Both the position numbers and the translations under genes were made by a program. Shown here piece after piece: positions 23,801 to 34,772 of a DNA stretch of 64,000 nucleotides. The DNA lies in contig VFFE01005989.1 in assembly GCA_008921705.1 (NCBI GenBank), positions 76,301 through 140,300 on the forward strand, in the 5' to 3' direction. The DNA is from Burhinus oedicnemus. Lineage: Eukaryota > Chordata > Aves > Charadriiformes > Burhinidae. Positions within the stretch are counted from its first letter, which is position 1; the number at the start of each line of letters is the position of its first letter. The notes beneath the pieces were generated by a model. It was not told the DNA's origin. It did no database searches and was given only the letters and a program-made list of their open reading frames with translations.

Positions 23801-26800
23801 TCTTTACCTTGATAGAGGTCATGCACTTGGTTTCAACTGGGAAAAATGGCAGCTCTTCACTCTTCTCCAACGTTTTATAAATTTTCCTAAAATTGATCAA
23901 GTCATCAGGGCCGATCAGCAACAGGCTAAGGCCTTCATTGGCAGCTCGGGCTGTTCTGCCACTTCTGTGTACGTACAACTCAGAAGTACGAGGGACCTGC
24001 AAATATTCAGAAAAACCATGAAGCCAGCCATGGACAGCTAGCAGCAGCCTGTCATGCTTTGGCCAAGAGGTTCCCAGAGAATATTGGTTTTTATATACAC
24101 GTGGTACGTTGCATGTAACACAGCTGAAGGTAAAGTAAGAGATGATGTCTGGAGACACTTTTTGCTCTCTGGTGCAGTATTCTTCCTTGCGTAATATTTT
24201 GTGAGTCTCCCCTAACTTCTGACCCTCTGCCATTTCATTTGCAAAGCACTAAAAAATTGTATGTCTCCTCAAAGAAGAGTTATAGGGCTGAGTCATGTCA
24301 TAACTTTGGATACCAAAGTTAAGCAAAAGGCAGGGAGAATAATTTCTCACATATAATCACACATTCATGAAGCGCTACCTACCACATTCAGTCACTGCAG
24401 CAACGCAATCCGTAAGTACAAAGCACTACAGGACAGTTAAATTAATAATGTTTAAATCTCTATACTCGGGACTATACTATACACAGTACTGAGAATCACA
24501 GCTTTATGGTGTTCAGAGTTTGGACCAGCAAAAGCTTATTTCAAAACTAAGACAGTAAAAGCAAAAACATTAAAAATACTTAACCTGGTAGTGGATGACA
24601 TGCTGCACATTGGGAATATCAAGACCACGAGCTGCAACATCTGTTGTCAGGAGGACACAGCTGAGAAAGTGATAACATTTAATGAACATAAAATTGAAGA
24701 GTAAACCATCTGCCAAGGAACATCACATACAGCGACCTAGAATTCTACCACAGCAATTTAAGGAACAAATTTGTACTACATCATCTGCTGGATATATGCT
24801 ATTTGTTTGCCCTTACAGAAAACAAAACCCAGTATTACATCAGAGGCAGCCTTGAAACACCAATTCTTAAAGTAAAAGAAAAAAAATGCAAATGTTACCT
24901 TCAGCAGGTCTATTCTTTCCAATAAAGAATTTCACTACCTTGCTGGATCCTGTTTCCCTATGTTTTTATTCTCTTCCAATTCACAGGAACGCTAGCGCAA
25001 ATTCAATGACCTAATCCAACCACCTGGCAGTGGGATATGCTCCCCTTCATTAAATTTTTCAGTGCTCTGCCCAGGCTGGGTTTAAAAATATCTTTAGCTT
25101 GGTATGACCATACCATTAACAATACAGTTGATCTTTTGGTATGACAGACAGGTTATTATAAGTTTCACCAGTTGAGAAAAATCACATTACTAACATAGAT
25201 TTAATTCACAACTTTTTGGGGCTGAAATATCTTCTACCAAGTTGCACTCAAATAAGTTCTCTCAGTAAATTAAAAGCTAGAAATACAAAGGGGAGGGTTT
25301 CTCTTCTGACAAACAGTATTTCTCCTTACCCCTAGAAAGAAGGAACTACTCAAAAGAGTCGTTCTTTCACATAAACAGCCTACTACAGAGACAAAAGTCT
25401 CCCTAGGGTATGGAAGAATTAATTTAAAAAAAAATCTCCCAGCAACTGAAACAAGTTACTTGTAGGTAACAGGAATCTATTAAGATTTTATGGTATCTGA
25501 CTGCATACTCTACTGCTACAAGGTTCAAAGCAGACACAAACAGAGAAAATTGTACGGCTTGCAATCTGCAGGAGGCCGTGACAGATGGTCTCATAGATTT
25601 CTTCTTGCCTTGAAAATCTGCAGTCTCTGAAAATGTCCCGTCTGGCCTAGGCCAATGCTATCAATACTACATTTTGCCGAGAAATACTGCAGATCTATCA
25701 TGGCAATTCAACCTCTGTTCTCCCTGCCTGAGTCTATTACCAAGGTAAAAATTCCCACGCAGTCAGACAGCACGCAGCGCGTCACAGCAGACTACAGCAG
25801 ACTAAATTGTGAGGCTTCTGGATTATGGAAGTACCAAGACCACCAGCCTCCTCCCAAAGGTGATCCCAAAGCCAGCAGGAACAATAATTCTTAAAATGGC
25901 AGGACAGGTCTGCCTGGGTAAACCTGACTGCCCCACTGCTGCTGAAAGGCACAACTGCCCCTTCTCTTGCATTGTTCTAGGATACCTTGACCCTCAGGAA
26001 GCTAATTCATCTAAATAAACCCACAAAACCCTAACCCAGGAAAAAGTGGTTAATTTTCTGATGGCTTAGTGAGATGAAACAACTTACAGAAGGATCATAT
26101 GAGCTGCAGAGCCAGGGCACAGGGGCAGAGAGGTGTGCAGGATGGTTATAAAAGCATATGGCTGAAAACAGGGCAAGTGATGGCTTCTTCAGCAGCAATG
26201 AGCTGCCAGATCACAGGATAATTCAGGCTCCAAGTGACCTCAGGAGGTCTCTGGTCCAACCTTCTCCTCAAAGCAGAATGAGCTATAAGGTTGGACCAGG
26301 TTGCTTACTGCTTTATGCAATTGAGCCTCAAAAACCTCCAAGAACGTGCAGCCCATTCCAATGCCTGCCTGTCCTCACAGAGAAAGAGCTCTTCCTTACA
26401 TCCCGCCTGAACTTCTCGTTTCAATTTCCACCCATTATCCCTCATCCTCCTACCACGCACCACTGCGAAGAGCCTGGCTCCATCTTCTTGATAACCTTCT
26501 TTTAAGATGTCAGAGGGCCACCATTAGGTTCCCACAAAGTCTTTATTTCAGGTGATACAAACCCAGTGCCCTCAGCCTATCCCCTTGCACAGCAAGTGCT
26601 TCTTGACCATCTTGGTGGCCTTCCACTCAGCTCGGTCCACTTCATCCCCTCAACCATATTGTGAAACCTCATCTTTGAACGTTAATAACTTGGGCTCATG
26701 AATGGGGGACTCGCATCTCTAGCTAATTCTCCCAACCCGCTCCTAAGTCTAACAGAGCTGTTTCCTCTCCCCACTACATTTTACATGATTTCTTTTTTTC

Positions 26801-29800
26801 TCTACTAGGAAGTAGAAAATTAACTCACCTCTCTCGCTCAGCAAATCTTTCCAGGTTTTTCAGCCTTTGCTTTTGGTGCATGTTGGCATGCAAAGGAAGA
26901 GGATCACAATTTAAGATTGTGAGGAGAGAACTGAGGCGTTTCACACAGTCTATGCTATTTGCAAAGACCATGGTTCTTCCTGGATACTGGAGAAGAAAGT
27001 AATAGAGATAATAGTCCTTCTCGTTTGTATTACAGTGGATTCTGGTTTCCGTCAGAGTCTCAACAGTAGCCTCTTTTCTTGTTAGGTCTATCACTTTGGG
27101 TTTGCCCTTTATTCCTACTTTTTCCATTAACAATTCTAGTTTGGTCTTCTTGTCCATCTTTTTAGCATTCTTCTTCTGTAAAACTCTTGTGGGAGTCTGA
27201 TGGACTAAAGTCAAAGTGGCAGAAAAAACAAAAGTCTGTCGTTGAGGGTTATACTGTGAATCATTTAAGATTTCCAGCAACTGAGACAGCTCTAAGAAGT
27301 GACCTTTCTCAACCATTCGGTCCGCTTCATCAATCACAAGGCACCTGTCAAATAGAAAACACACAGTAAAAATACACTTGTGCAGAGAAATACAAATGTG
27401 ACACACTTCAAAAGAACTTTTCCTGCTAAATACATAGGGAAAGTTCTGCATGTAAAACCCAAAGGAACACTAGGTATGCTGGGGTAGCTACAGTAGCCTT
27501 CCACATTTCTTTTTCAAAAATCAGGTTTCTAAAGAAAAAAATTAGGTTTTTGCTACTGGCTTTAATTGACATTTCCTTCCATCAATACAACCACTATGCA
27601 TTTCAATAAAAAACTCTTGGCAAAGAAATAAGTGATCTTACATAGTCTAAATTATTTAATCAGTTAGTAAGCATAATCAGTATGCGGTGACGCCCAGTTC
27701 AGTATCAAGCAGTTAGTCTAAAAGGCACCTTTACCTGAGCTGCCGAAGATTTGAAAGATGTGGGTGTCTCTCTTTAACTAACTCCCACAAACGGCCTGGG
27801 GTTGCAATTACAATTTCTGGCTTTCGATTCAGTACACGTTCTTGCTTCTGTGCAGCCATGCCTCCAACTAGAATTGCAGTCTTAATGCCTAGAACACATA
27901 AATAATAGTTTTTATCTCACTAATTTATCAGTGAATGTCTTTACATACATCCACTCAAAGAAGTATTTTAAAAAGTCTATACCACAACTTTCAGCAAGCA
28001 TTTTGACCAGGAAACTTCAGGAGTTTTATGTAACACTGAACATGCAGCAATGCCCTCAATTTTACAGAAAAATCCTCATTATAGTTAGATGCCAAAAATA
28101 AAGTAGTCTTTCTTTTAGTGCACCTGTCTTTCAATAGCAGGAAGAATTACACATGTCCTCCATAGCTGTTACCTTTGTTTACCCGCACTTCAGAATCTCA
28201 TGTTTCGTCAATTTTATCTGCATGAACAAGCATGTTCCTGTTCATAAACAGCAGGCCCCTCCAAGAATAAGACTGAGAAATGCTTGTCTTGCTAATAACT
28301 GCTCATTTGCTATGGAATAATCCTAACTGCACAGTAGCACAGAGACCCTAAGTTAGCTTTATGCAATTTGCTCAGGTACTAAAAGGAGTTTAGCTTTGGA
28401 AGCACAGACTCCACACATGGCTTATTTCACCCTGCTTCTTCAAAGAATACACTGGCCCATGACAAATTCAATGCTACAGTGCAAGATTCTTGCAGTATCC
28501 AAGCTACCACAGATCTCTCTTCCCTACTGCTTCTGGAACCCCACGCTTCCAGGTGGGGATTTTTTTTTCAAAGTGAGTTTGAGACAATAAAGAAAGCCCA
28601 CATCAAAAGATATTTTCTTTCCTGCTGCAGCAACTATACACCACTCGGGCAGCAGATTTTTTTTTTCTTTTTTTTTTTTTTTCCTTCACACAAATAGCAC
28701 TGCTCCTATCCAAACTGTACTGACATGAATTGATTATTTCAGGCTAGGAGTTAAAATTAGCCTTGTAATCAGCTGTAGACTGATGAGCACAGCAGGACGT
28801 ATAGACACCAAAGGAAGACGTGCTTAGAAGTAGGTCACTGCATGACATATCCTCTTCAATAAATAATTATAACTATTGGACAAGTGGAGAGTTCTTTCCC
28901 AATTCTCCTCATCTTGAACAGTTTCACATCCTCACTCATTCACTTAACAGATGTGCTGACCTCTGGTTTGGAAGAGAAAGGAACAGGATTGAATTGCTTT
29001 CACCAGGCCTGTTACCCAGCAATACGCTGTGGCATGACTGCTGTAGGAGGTAAGTCAGACAATCTAGCAATGTCTTCTACCCTTAAAATTTATGGCCATA
29101 ATTTCTTTTTTTGATAGATCAAAATGATATACATGATATATCTAATATCTATCAATTATCTATATAGATTGATATATCTGTCAAAAAAGGATTTTTTTAT
29201 ATATGTATTAAAAATAATATATATATAAAAGGAAATTATTTTTTTATATTTAACCTACATTATCCAAAACCAGGATGAACTTTAGCTGTGGCTGGGTATC
29301 TAGTACTGATTCTGTGTTGCTAAAGCATGAGTCAATAGTTATTTGAAGGAAGAAACATTTTAAAGCAAAATATCCCGCATTAACTCTTTGCTTCCACGTG
29401 CATCTCACTGAGAGAATCTTAATGCACTTCCCAAATATTAGTGGCTACGAACCCTAACCCTTCGAAAGCCACCCCAATTTTACAATGCGGAAGAAACTGT
29501 GGCACACATTCTGGCTCAACACCAATGCCAAGATCCAAACTTAGTGTAATCTGGGACATGGCCCATGGGGTCTACATACCTGTAAACCTTGCAACTGCAT
29601 CAATGTGGTGTTTTACTTGTACAGCTAATTCTCTCGTGGGAGTAAGGACCAGTCCTAAAAGAGGTTTCTTTTTATGGGAGCCAACAGCACGTGTCTCGTC
29701 ACCAGAATCAAATTCAAAATTTTCCAGCACCTTCACGCAGCCCGTTGTGCAAGAAGCATCATCTTCATCTCCGCTGTCTTCAACCTGCTGATGAGTTAGC

Positions 29801-32800
29801 TTTTCTGCTTCATCCTCATTTTCCCATCGTGTTTCATCATGATGCTGATGGGACTCTTTAGAAACACTGTCATTTCTGGTTGTTGAGCTATCTGATTTTT
29901 GCCACTGCAGCACAGAGTGAATCATTGGAATTGCAAATGCAAGCGTTTTGCCGCTTCCTAAAAAACAAACAAGAAAAATAATGCAGACTGACAAGTCATT
30001 TATTTGAAAAGATGAGAAAAGCAACAGCCAATCACACACTGTTCTTAAAACACAACAGTTGTAACAGACACAAACTATTGATCTTTAGAAGACCAGAAAC
30101 TTGCAGCAATAGCATCTTTTCTCCCGTTCCCATTATACATCTGCTTGAGGTCACCAATAGCATAATCCCTGGGGAACAGGTATTTTTCCAGTCTCTAGCA
30201 GGTCAGACAGATTCATTTGTCCTGAAAGTGGTTTTTAAAAGCTGCAGTTGCAGCCAAGATATTTTTACAGAACTGTATGCCCGTAAGGAGAATACCATGC
30301 CCTAATTGACAGTTCTGATCAATGTTCTCCAAATAAAGGAAGAGCAAACGAGGCCAAGGACAAACTGGAATGTACTTGAAGGATTCACTTCCATCTTCAA
30401 CTTACAGTACTGTGTTTACAACTTTCTAAGAAACTGTATTTTGACATACTCCACCATCCCACATTTTTATAATCAAAATACACAAATCTGATTTAAAACT
30501 GATAATCCACTTTGGAGTGAAGGGCACTGTCAAATACAAAAATGCTCCCCTAACTTTAATTTCAGGGGTTCACTGTACCAAACTGCAAGTCACATCCCTG
30601 GCACATATTCCCTTCTGAACTACCTGTCAATAATAAAAATGTTAGGAGAAGGCCAGTAGCACATCCACCCCAGTGAAGGTTCTCATAGATACCAGTTCAT
30701 TGATCATGAAAGCAGCATCCAGAGCACAAGACACTATTACACCATTCCTGTAATATACCACTGCTGGGAAGCAGTCCTCTGGAAATCTCATCTCAATTCC
30801 TTGAACACTGTCTGTCCATAATGGTTTGCCAAACTCAGCAACACAGAATTTTGCCTATTTAGAGGAGAACTTTAATATTAGTTAATAAACAGCTCAGCCC
30901 AGTATCATTATCCTGACCAATACTGCTGCAAAGACTCCTCATATCCACTTCCCCACCTTTCTGCATGTCTGGGAAGTCTTTTCTGAATTCTGCACTTGAA
31001 GCAGAAAATGTTTATAATCCACATTTGCAGAGCACTTACACAATAAGATTCTGTATTACCAGAACATCAGTTTTTAAGGCAAAGAACACTGCTGATCTTG
31101 AATTAAATGTAATGCAATTTGGCTGGTGCAAATGTCAGTACTGCACCCAGCTAGATTATGGCTGTGATAATCAGGACTATTATGCAGGCACTAGATTCAC
31201 CCACAAAGTAATTAATCACCTCACAGGGCACGTTTTCTTCAGAATACACAGATCACATACCATAGCCAGGCCTGCAAAACCAGGAGAAAAGTATATCTTG
31301 GTATAGACACTACAGCTAAAGCTAATTCATGCTTTTTTAAATGGTTTTAGATTGTAATGTTTTACAAAGCCAAAATTTGGTTCCTTAACCAAAAACTTCA
31401 CTAGTTCTACATGGTAATGAACAGAACTGGTCAGATCCACTGCAAAAACAACAAACCTTGACATTCCCCGCATCTGATCTCCACAGGGGTCTACTGCCAC
31501 ATAAAAATTTTGCCATTCTCCCCTATGTTGCTACCAAAGAGGGAACGATGGAATAGTTGTTTCACCTGTACCTTCCACCCTCAGGCCCAATGCTAAGGGA
31601 AGCTGTAGGGTGTAGAAAAAAAGAACTGGAGAGTTTCAGACTCTCCCAGCTGCAGCGCTTCGTAACAGACAGTTGTCCACATCTTCTCTCCAGTTTCTAC
31701 AGGAACCCTGATGACCCACTGGGCTTTCTGGACAGAACTTGGCTCTCTTTCATAAAAGAAGAAAATAAACAAGCAAAACACAGTCCTACTACCTCAGGGT
31801 CGACAGCAACAACACAACCTGCCACCAACCGTGCTTTCCATTCTGCAGCTAGAGAGGGATTAGCTTTCCAGCACTGCCAAAATGGCACTTTCTTTGCAGC
31901 ACAAATAAGCCATTTGAATTTTCAGTTCCTTTTTCAAAAACATTCCCTGTGGGGCTTTCTAATCTTATTAAAGCTAATAGCACCAGCCTAGCTTCTAATT
32001 AAAATAAAAATGCAAATGACTGCATATCTTATTAGTTACTATACCTTCATGTTCCAGAGCAGTAAATGGCTTTACAAGACAAGCAGTGAGATAAAGCAAC
32101 TGGAACAGATGAAAAGAATGCAAAGGAAGCCTTTAACCGATGCAGCTTCCAATTGCGCTTCCTATTTTTAGTTTTTATGGGTAAAAATTGTTGCACTGCT
32201 AAAGAAGACAAAACTTCAAAGGTACGAGCAGTAAAAAAAGTTAGAGGGAAAGGAATGCTCTGAGACTTCACGGCCATTGCTTAAGTGAAAAAGAAGCTAT
32301 AACAAATTTCACAAAGGCTAGCAATGCGCAAAGACAAAGGCATGAGCTGATCACAAGCTGGACAGGAGACAACACCTCCCCAGTCAAATGATCAACGTTA
32401 ATACTTCAAGCACAAGGACTGAGAAGGGCTGGTGACAACACAGAGGCCAAGCCTGGAGACAGGCACTGGGTGGGCCTTTTTTGCTAGGATAAAGGCCTAG
32501 GCCATGTTCACAACACCTAACAGTGTGCCCAGTATTTATTTACTGCTCCAAGCTAGTACTGAATCATCTTCAGAGGAACCTAGTTCTCTGCTTTGCCTTG
32601 GCACAGGGACACCCACAGAAGTTAGGCTGTAGGAACATGACTGTTTAAATAATTCTGCCCTTTGCAGTGTATTGCCTTACAGTTCCCAAAATAGAAAACG
32701 CTTTGAGAAACAACAGAAAAAGAGACTTCTGTCAAAAGCATAAAAACTCACTGAAACTTCAAAGCTTTGCACACTGTACTTTGTAAAGACAGAACGTCCT

Positions 32801-33714
32801 GTGTTTTTAAGTTACAAAGTTTTGACAGTTCACAATGAATCATTACCAATATATTGGATACACAGAAGCTACAAGCTCTTCTACATATAAATGCTTCTTC
32901 TGCTACATATAAAAACTCGTAACAATAAGCTGCACAAAGAGGGGAAATGGGAAGTTCCCAGAATATACAACCAGTTTAACAGATTTGTACCTGTTTCTGC
33001 AGCACCAAGAATATCCATATTATCCCGGATGGCAGAGGGCAAGGCTAAGGCTTGAATAGGAGTTGGAGCACTAAACCCCAGGTGGCTCAAGGCCCGCAAC
33101 ACTGGCTCAGGTACAAACAGGTCTTTCCATGCAGACACATCAGCTTTGTGATCTGTTGATGCAGATAAAACTTCTGTTGTCCAGTTTTTAACTTTTTTAG
33201 AAGTAGTTACTGATGGAAAAGCTTCTTGAGCTTGAGAAGCTTTATTTTTAGCTACCTTCTTTTTCTTTGGAGCATCTTTTGTGCTTGAAGTGCTCTCAGC
33301 CGCATGTCCATGGTCCTCACAATTTGCCGCTTTCATCGTTTTGTTACACTTTGCCTCTTTATCCACTGGCACATCAACTTCTGCTGCATTAGGATCACCG
33401 CTTTTATCTGTTTTGCTTCTCAAATCTTTGGTTTTCTTCTTCTTTTTGGGAGGGACAACAGGTCCTTCCTCCTCCTCATTGCCTTCTTCTGAAACACCCT
33501 CAGCCCTTCTCTTCTTCTCTTTTACTTTCCCCACTTTGGAAGAACTTACTAGTTTGTACTCTGTAAGTTCCTCCAAGCATACTATATCTCCAAACTCCTC
33601 ATCGGCAAATAGATTGGGGTCGATTGGCACAGATTTCCATTTTCCTATTACTTCAATGCCTTTTTGTCTCAATTTAAAGGAAGATTTAAATCTCCCTCCT
33701 CTTTTGGTCTTCAT
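17629..33714 (-). CDS. DDX24: ATP-dependent RNA helicase DDX24 (complete, 8 coding exons)
   Basis: DEAD-box RNA helicase; mammalian DDX24 is nucleolar/nuclear and linked to ribosome biogenesis and RNA binding. Coding exons, in transcript order: 32991-33714, 29580-29957, 27735-27888, 26829-27344, 24585-24660, 23808-23996, 19611-19740, 17629-17864, with all junction phases matching; total 2403 nt, 800 residues plus TAG. Motifs: Q motif (Phe214 to Gln221), AAETGSGKT (238-246), PTREL (348-352), TPGR (397-400), DEAD (424-427), SAT (460-462), VFANS (545-549), TDVAARGLD (597-605), HRSGRTAR (626-633). The N-terminal 200 residues are Lys/Glu-rich with KKKKK tracts. An acidic insert sits between motifs I and Ia and looks shorter than in human DDX24 (859 residues). 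Transcription starts in the CpG island at about 34.1-34.2 kb. Confidence 0.97.
17865..19610 (-). other. DDX24: DDX24 intron 7
   Basis: Intron between coding exons 7 and 8. Under the preferred model it starts with GC (GCAAGT) and ends with AG; the alternative is a GT-AG pair shifted by 4 nt at both ends. No repeat or nested gene was recognised inside. Confidence 0.6.
19611..19740 (-). CDS. DDX24: DDX24 coding exon 7
   Basis: Encodes [11 protein letters not shown] through [11 protein letters not shown] (residues 680-722 plus one base), a conserved region just after the helicase core. The acceptor is gttgcag. The donor is either G|GCAAGT (exon end 19611) or AA|GTAG (exon end 19607); both keep the frame when paired with the matching acceptor. 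Confidence 0.93.
20498..20515. repeat. (GA)n microsatellite
   Basis: About nine AG/GA dinucleotide units in DDX24 intron 6. Confidence 0.9.
21259..22840 (-). mobile_element. CR1 LINE, 5' truncated, with RT remnants
   Basis: Plus strand begins with the reverse complement of a CR1 3' end (tagactcatagagtag, then ggaagggacctttaaaggcc). Minus-strand frames carry ORF2 text: [14 protein letters not shown] and [10 protein letters not shown] (22545-22823), then YLDFYKAF and [14 protein letters not shown] (22077-22406), then the DDTKLSG region with the preceding residues FV in place of the usual FA (about 22080-22100), then the C-terminal part. Several frameshifts separate the pieces, so it is dead. 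It is transcribed in sense orientation as part of the DDX24 pre-mRNA. Confidence 0.92.
23808..23996 (-). CDS. DDX24: DDX24 coding exon 6
   Basis: Encodes residues 617-679, starting [17 protein letters not shown] (helicase motif VI, which contacts ATP across the domain cleft) and ending MTSIK. Acceptor atttgcag, donor AAG|GTAAAG; 63 whole codons. Confidence 0.96.
23997..24584 (-). other. DDX24: DDX24 intron 5
   Basis: Short GT-AG intron with no recognised repeat or nested gene. Confidence 0.8.
24585..24660 (-). CDS. DDX24: DDX24 coding exon 5
   Basis: A 76-nt exon encoding [16 protein letters not shown] (helicase motif V) and ending HVIHYQ. Acceptor tttctcag, donor CAG|GTTAAG. The first base completes a Ser codon begun in exon 4. 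Confidence 0.95.
24661..26828 (-). other. DDX24: DDX24 intron 4
   Basis: Contains an old, diverged CR1 on the minus strand at about 26212-26665. Nothing else recognised. Confidence 0.75.
26212..26665 (-). mobile_element. Old diverged CR1 LINE fragment
   Basis: Plus strand shows antisense CR1-like text with many substitutions: ggtctctggtccaacct, aaaaacctccaaga, cagcccattccaatgcctg and a following stretch resembling the antisense of the ORF2 tail. More diverged than the copies at 4899, 21259 and 43809. Boundaries are approximate. Confidence 0.7.
26829..27344 (-). CDS. DDX24: DDX24 coding exon 4
   Basis: Encodes residues 420-590: [14 protein letters not shown] with the DEAD box (424-427), VFSATLTL (SAT, 460-462), the start of the second RecA domain, and VFANS (545-549). 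Acceptor tttgacag, donor AG|GTGAGT. It is the longest core exon. Confidence 0.97.
27345..27734 (-). other. DDX24: DDX24 intron 3
   Basis: Short GT-AG intron of 390 bp, AT-rich, no recognised element. Confidence 0.8.
27735..27888 (-). CDS. DDX24: DDX24 coding exon 3
   Basis: Encodes residues 369-418, [10 protein letters not shown] through ATPGRLWEL (helicase GG and Ib motifs) to NLRQL. Acceptor gttctag, donor CAG|GTAAAG. Shorter than a 60-residue open frame, so it is easy to miss. Confidence 0.95.
27889..29579 (-). other. DDX24: DDX24 intron 2
   Basis: Contains a T-rich run (28660-28682) and an AT-only low-complexity stretch (about 29105-29250) with alternating TATA blocks. No nested gene recognised. 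Confidence 0.75.
29105..29250. repeat. AT-rich low-complexity stretch
   Basis: About 145 bp with very few G or C, made of TATA/ATATC blocks with partial inverted repeats around the tatagattgatata segment. Not a regular microsatellite. Confidence 0.7.
29580..29957 (-). CDS. DDX24: DDX24 coding exon 2
   Basis: Encodes residues 243-367: [13 protein letters not shown] (rest of Walker A), then an acidic, Ser/His/Glu-rich insert, then [12 protein letters not shown] (motif Ia) and VARFTG. Acceptor ttttttag, donor ACAG|GTATGT. The insert lies between motifs I and Ia, as in mammalian DDX24, and is poorly conserved. Confidence 0.96.
29958..32990 (-). other. DDX24: DDX24 intron 1 of the coding region
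   Basis: About 3 kb with no recognised repeat or nested gene. Open frames inside (for example 31557-31991 plus) have no recognisable domain. Confidence 0.7.
32991..33714 (-). CDS. DDX24: DDX24 first coding exon
   Basis: Starts at ATG 33714-33712, with A at -3 (GTAAAAATGA), preceded by a splice acceptor (tttttag at 33722-33721). Encodes a basic N-terminus, [16 protein letters not shown], a Lys/Glu-rich disordered region, then [18 protein letters not shown] and the Q motif (FSAPTPIQ). It ends inside Walker A (GAAETG), donor ACAG|GTACAA. Confidence 0.96.
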
Positions 33715-34114
33715 TTTTACCTAAAAAGGAACTGGGGTGGGGGAGTGGTAAAAAAGCAGGGCATCAGATCAAGAGACTGAGAACTACCTTGATGACATTC
33801 AAACACACAGGGACGCAAAGCTTAATTCTTTTCGTTTGGGGGAAATAATATGAACGGCCTTAAGTATAACTACACCAGGCCAGGCCTACGGCCGCACTTC
33901 TGGAACAGCTCCGAGGATAAAAACTAAAATAAACCGGAATAAAACCTCGCAGTCTGCGAAGCGCTCCCACCCCTGCCTGCCCCGGGTAACACCCGCCAAA
34001 GGCCCGGCCCGGCCTCCGCCGCCACCGCACACAGGACGCACAGAAGGCCCGAGGGGGCCCTCAGCGGCCTCTGCAGCCGCGGGGTTGAGGGGGCTCCCCC
34101 CACCCAGCGCTTAC

Positions 34115-34200
34115 CGCGCTCTACAGCCAGGGAAAGGACAGTGAGAGACCGCGGGGCTCCGCCCGCCACCGGCAGCCGCCACCGCTAAGGCCGCTGCCAC
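34115..34200 (-). other. DDX24: DDX24 noncoding first exon (5' UTR)
   Basis: The minus strand has a good donor, GAGCGCG|GTAAGC, at 34115/34114, facing the acceptor at 33722-33721 just before the ATG-bearing exon. The start is unknown; about 34130-34200 is likely because the promoter elements lie just beyond. Inferred from splice signals, not from transcript data. Confidence 0.6.
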
Positions 34201-34239
34201 CGCCGGCCGCGTGTGCTTGCGGGCGCCGCCATTGCCGCG

Positions 34240-34247
34240 TGACGTCA
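34240..34247. promoter_or_regulatory. CRE/ATF palindrome
   Basis: TGACGTCA, perfect consensus, inside the CpG island just upstream of the inferred DDX24 start. Confidence 0.65.
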
Positions 34248-34298
34248 CTGCGCGGCGCCGGCGAGCGCCTTCCCAGCGGGCGGTGGGAGGGGGCGGTG

Positions 34299-34310
34299 TG
34301 CGCATGCGCC
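34299..34310. promoter_or_regulatory. NRF1-like site
   Basis: TGCGCATGCGCC matches the NRF1 consensus apart from the last base. It is about 50 bp from the CRE. Confidence 0.6.
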
Positions 34311-34643
34311 CCCGCGGCGGAGGCGGGCGGGGTGCCGCCGCCGTGAGGGAGGCGGGCGGTGGCCCTGCCCGGCGGAGGGGTTGCCCCGGTCCAGCCTTCG
34401 CTGCTTGTCCTCCGTGGCTGGCCCTGCGGGAGGGCTATGGGGTGTCCTTTGTTCGCGGGCGCCGGCCCTGCGGAGCTGAAGGGCTCGAGGGGGAGCGCCT
34501 GCGGTAACGGCCGGGTTTCTGGGCCTCGGCTGTGAGGGGAGGGTGGTGCCTCCGGGGGGGACGGGGCGCCCCGGCAGCCCGGTGGCTCGGCTTGCCCCTC
34601 ACCGAGGCGGGTGGCTGGGGATGTGGGGGGCGGGGGGCGTGTT

Positions 34644-34772
34644 GGTGCTGTGAGGTGCTGTGAGGTGCTGAGAGGTGCTGAGAGGTGCTGAGAGGTGCTG
34701 AGAGGTGCTGAGAGGTGCTGTGAGGTGCTGTGAGGTGCTGAGAGGTGCTGAGAGGTGCTGTGAGGTGCTGTG
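34644..34772. repeat. 10-bp minisatellite (AGGTGCTG + TG/AG)
   Basis: About 13 tandem copies of a decamer GAGGTGCTG(A/T), ending at the tgtcgcc transition. The only frequent variation is TG versus AG between units, arranged in blocks rather than at random. It lies directly beside the DDX24 CpG island. Confidence 0.93.

Larger units (their letters stand above)
19741..23807 (-). other. DDX24: DDX24 intron 6
   Basis: Holds a GA microsatellite (20498-20515), a long CR1 in the same sense as DDX24 (21259-22840) and a 22-base A run at 23649-23670 preceded by AATAAA on the plus strand. The remainder has no recognised content. Confidence 0.8.
33950..34640. promoter_or_regulatory. CpG island promoter of DDX24, possibly bidirectional
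   Basis: Very GC-rich, CpG-dense, without an obvious TATA box. It contains a perfect CRE/ATF palindrome TGACGTCA (34240-34247), an NRF1-like TGCGCATGCGCC (34299-34310), several GGGCGG GC boxes and a GCCGCCATT segment that could bind YY1 (34226-34234). Such promoters usually fire in both directions, but I find no supported plus-strand gene starting here. Confidence 0.8.

Noticed and set aside
23541..24233. Whole 230-codon minus-strand frame as one DDX24 exon
   Set aside because: Only 23808-23996 is bounded by splice sites and matches the family. The rest is intron, including translated homopolymer.
31557..31991. 144-codon plus-strand frame inside a DDX24 intron
   Set aside because: No motif, no splice or promoter context; a frame of this size is expected by chance in this much sequence.
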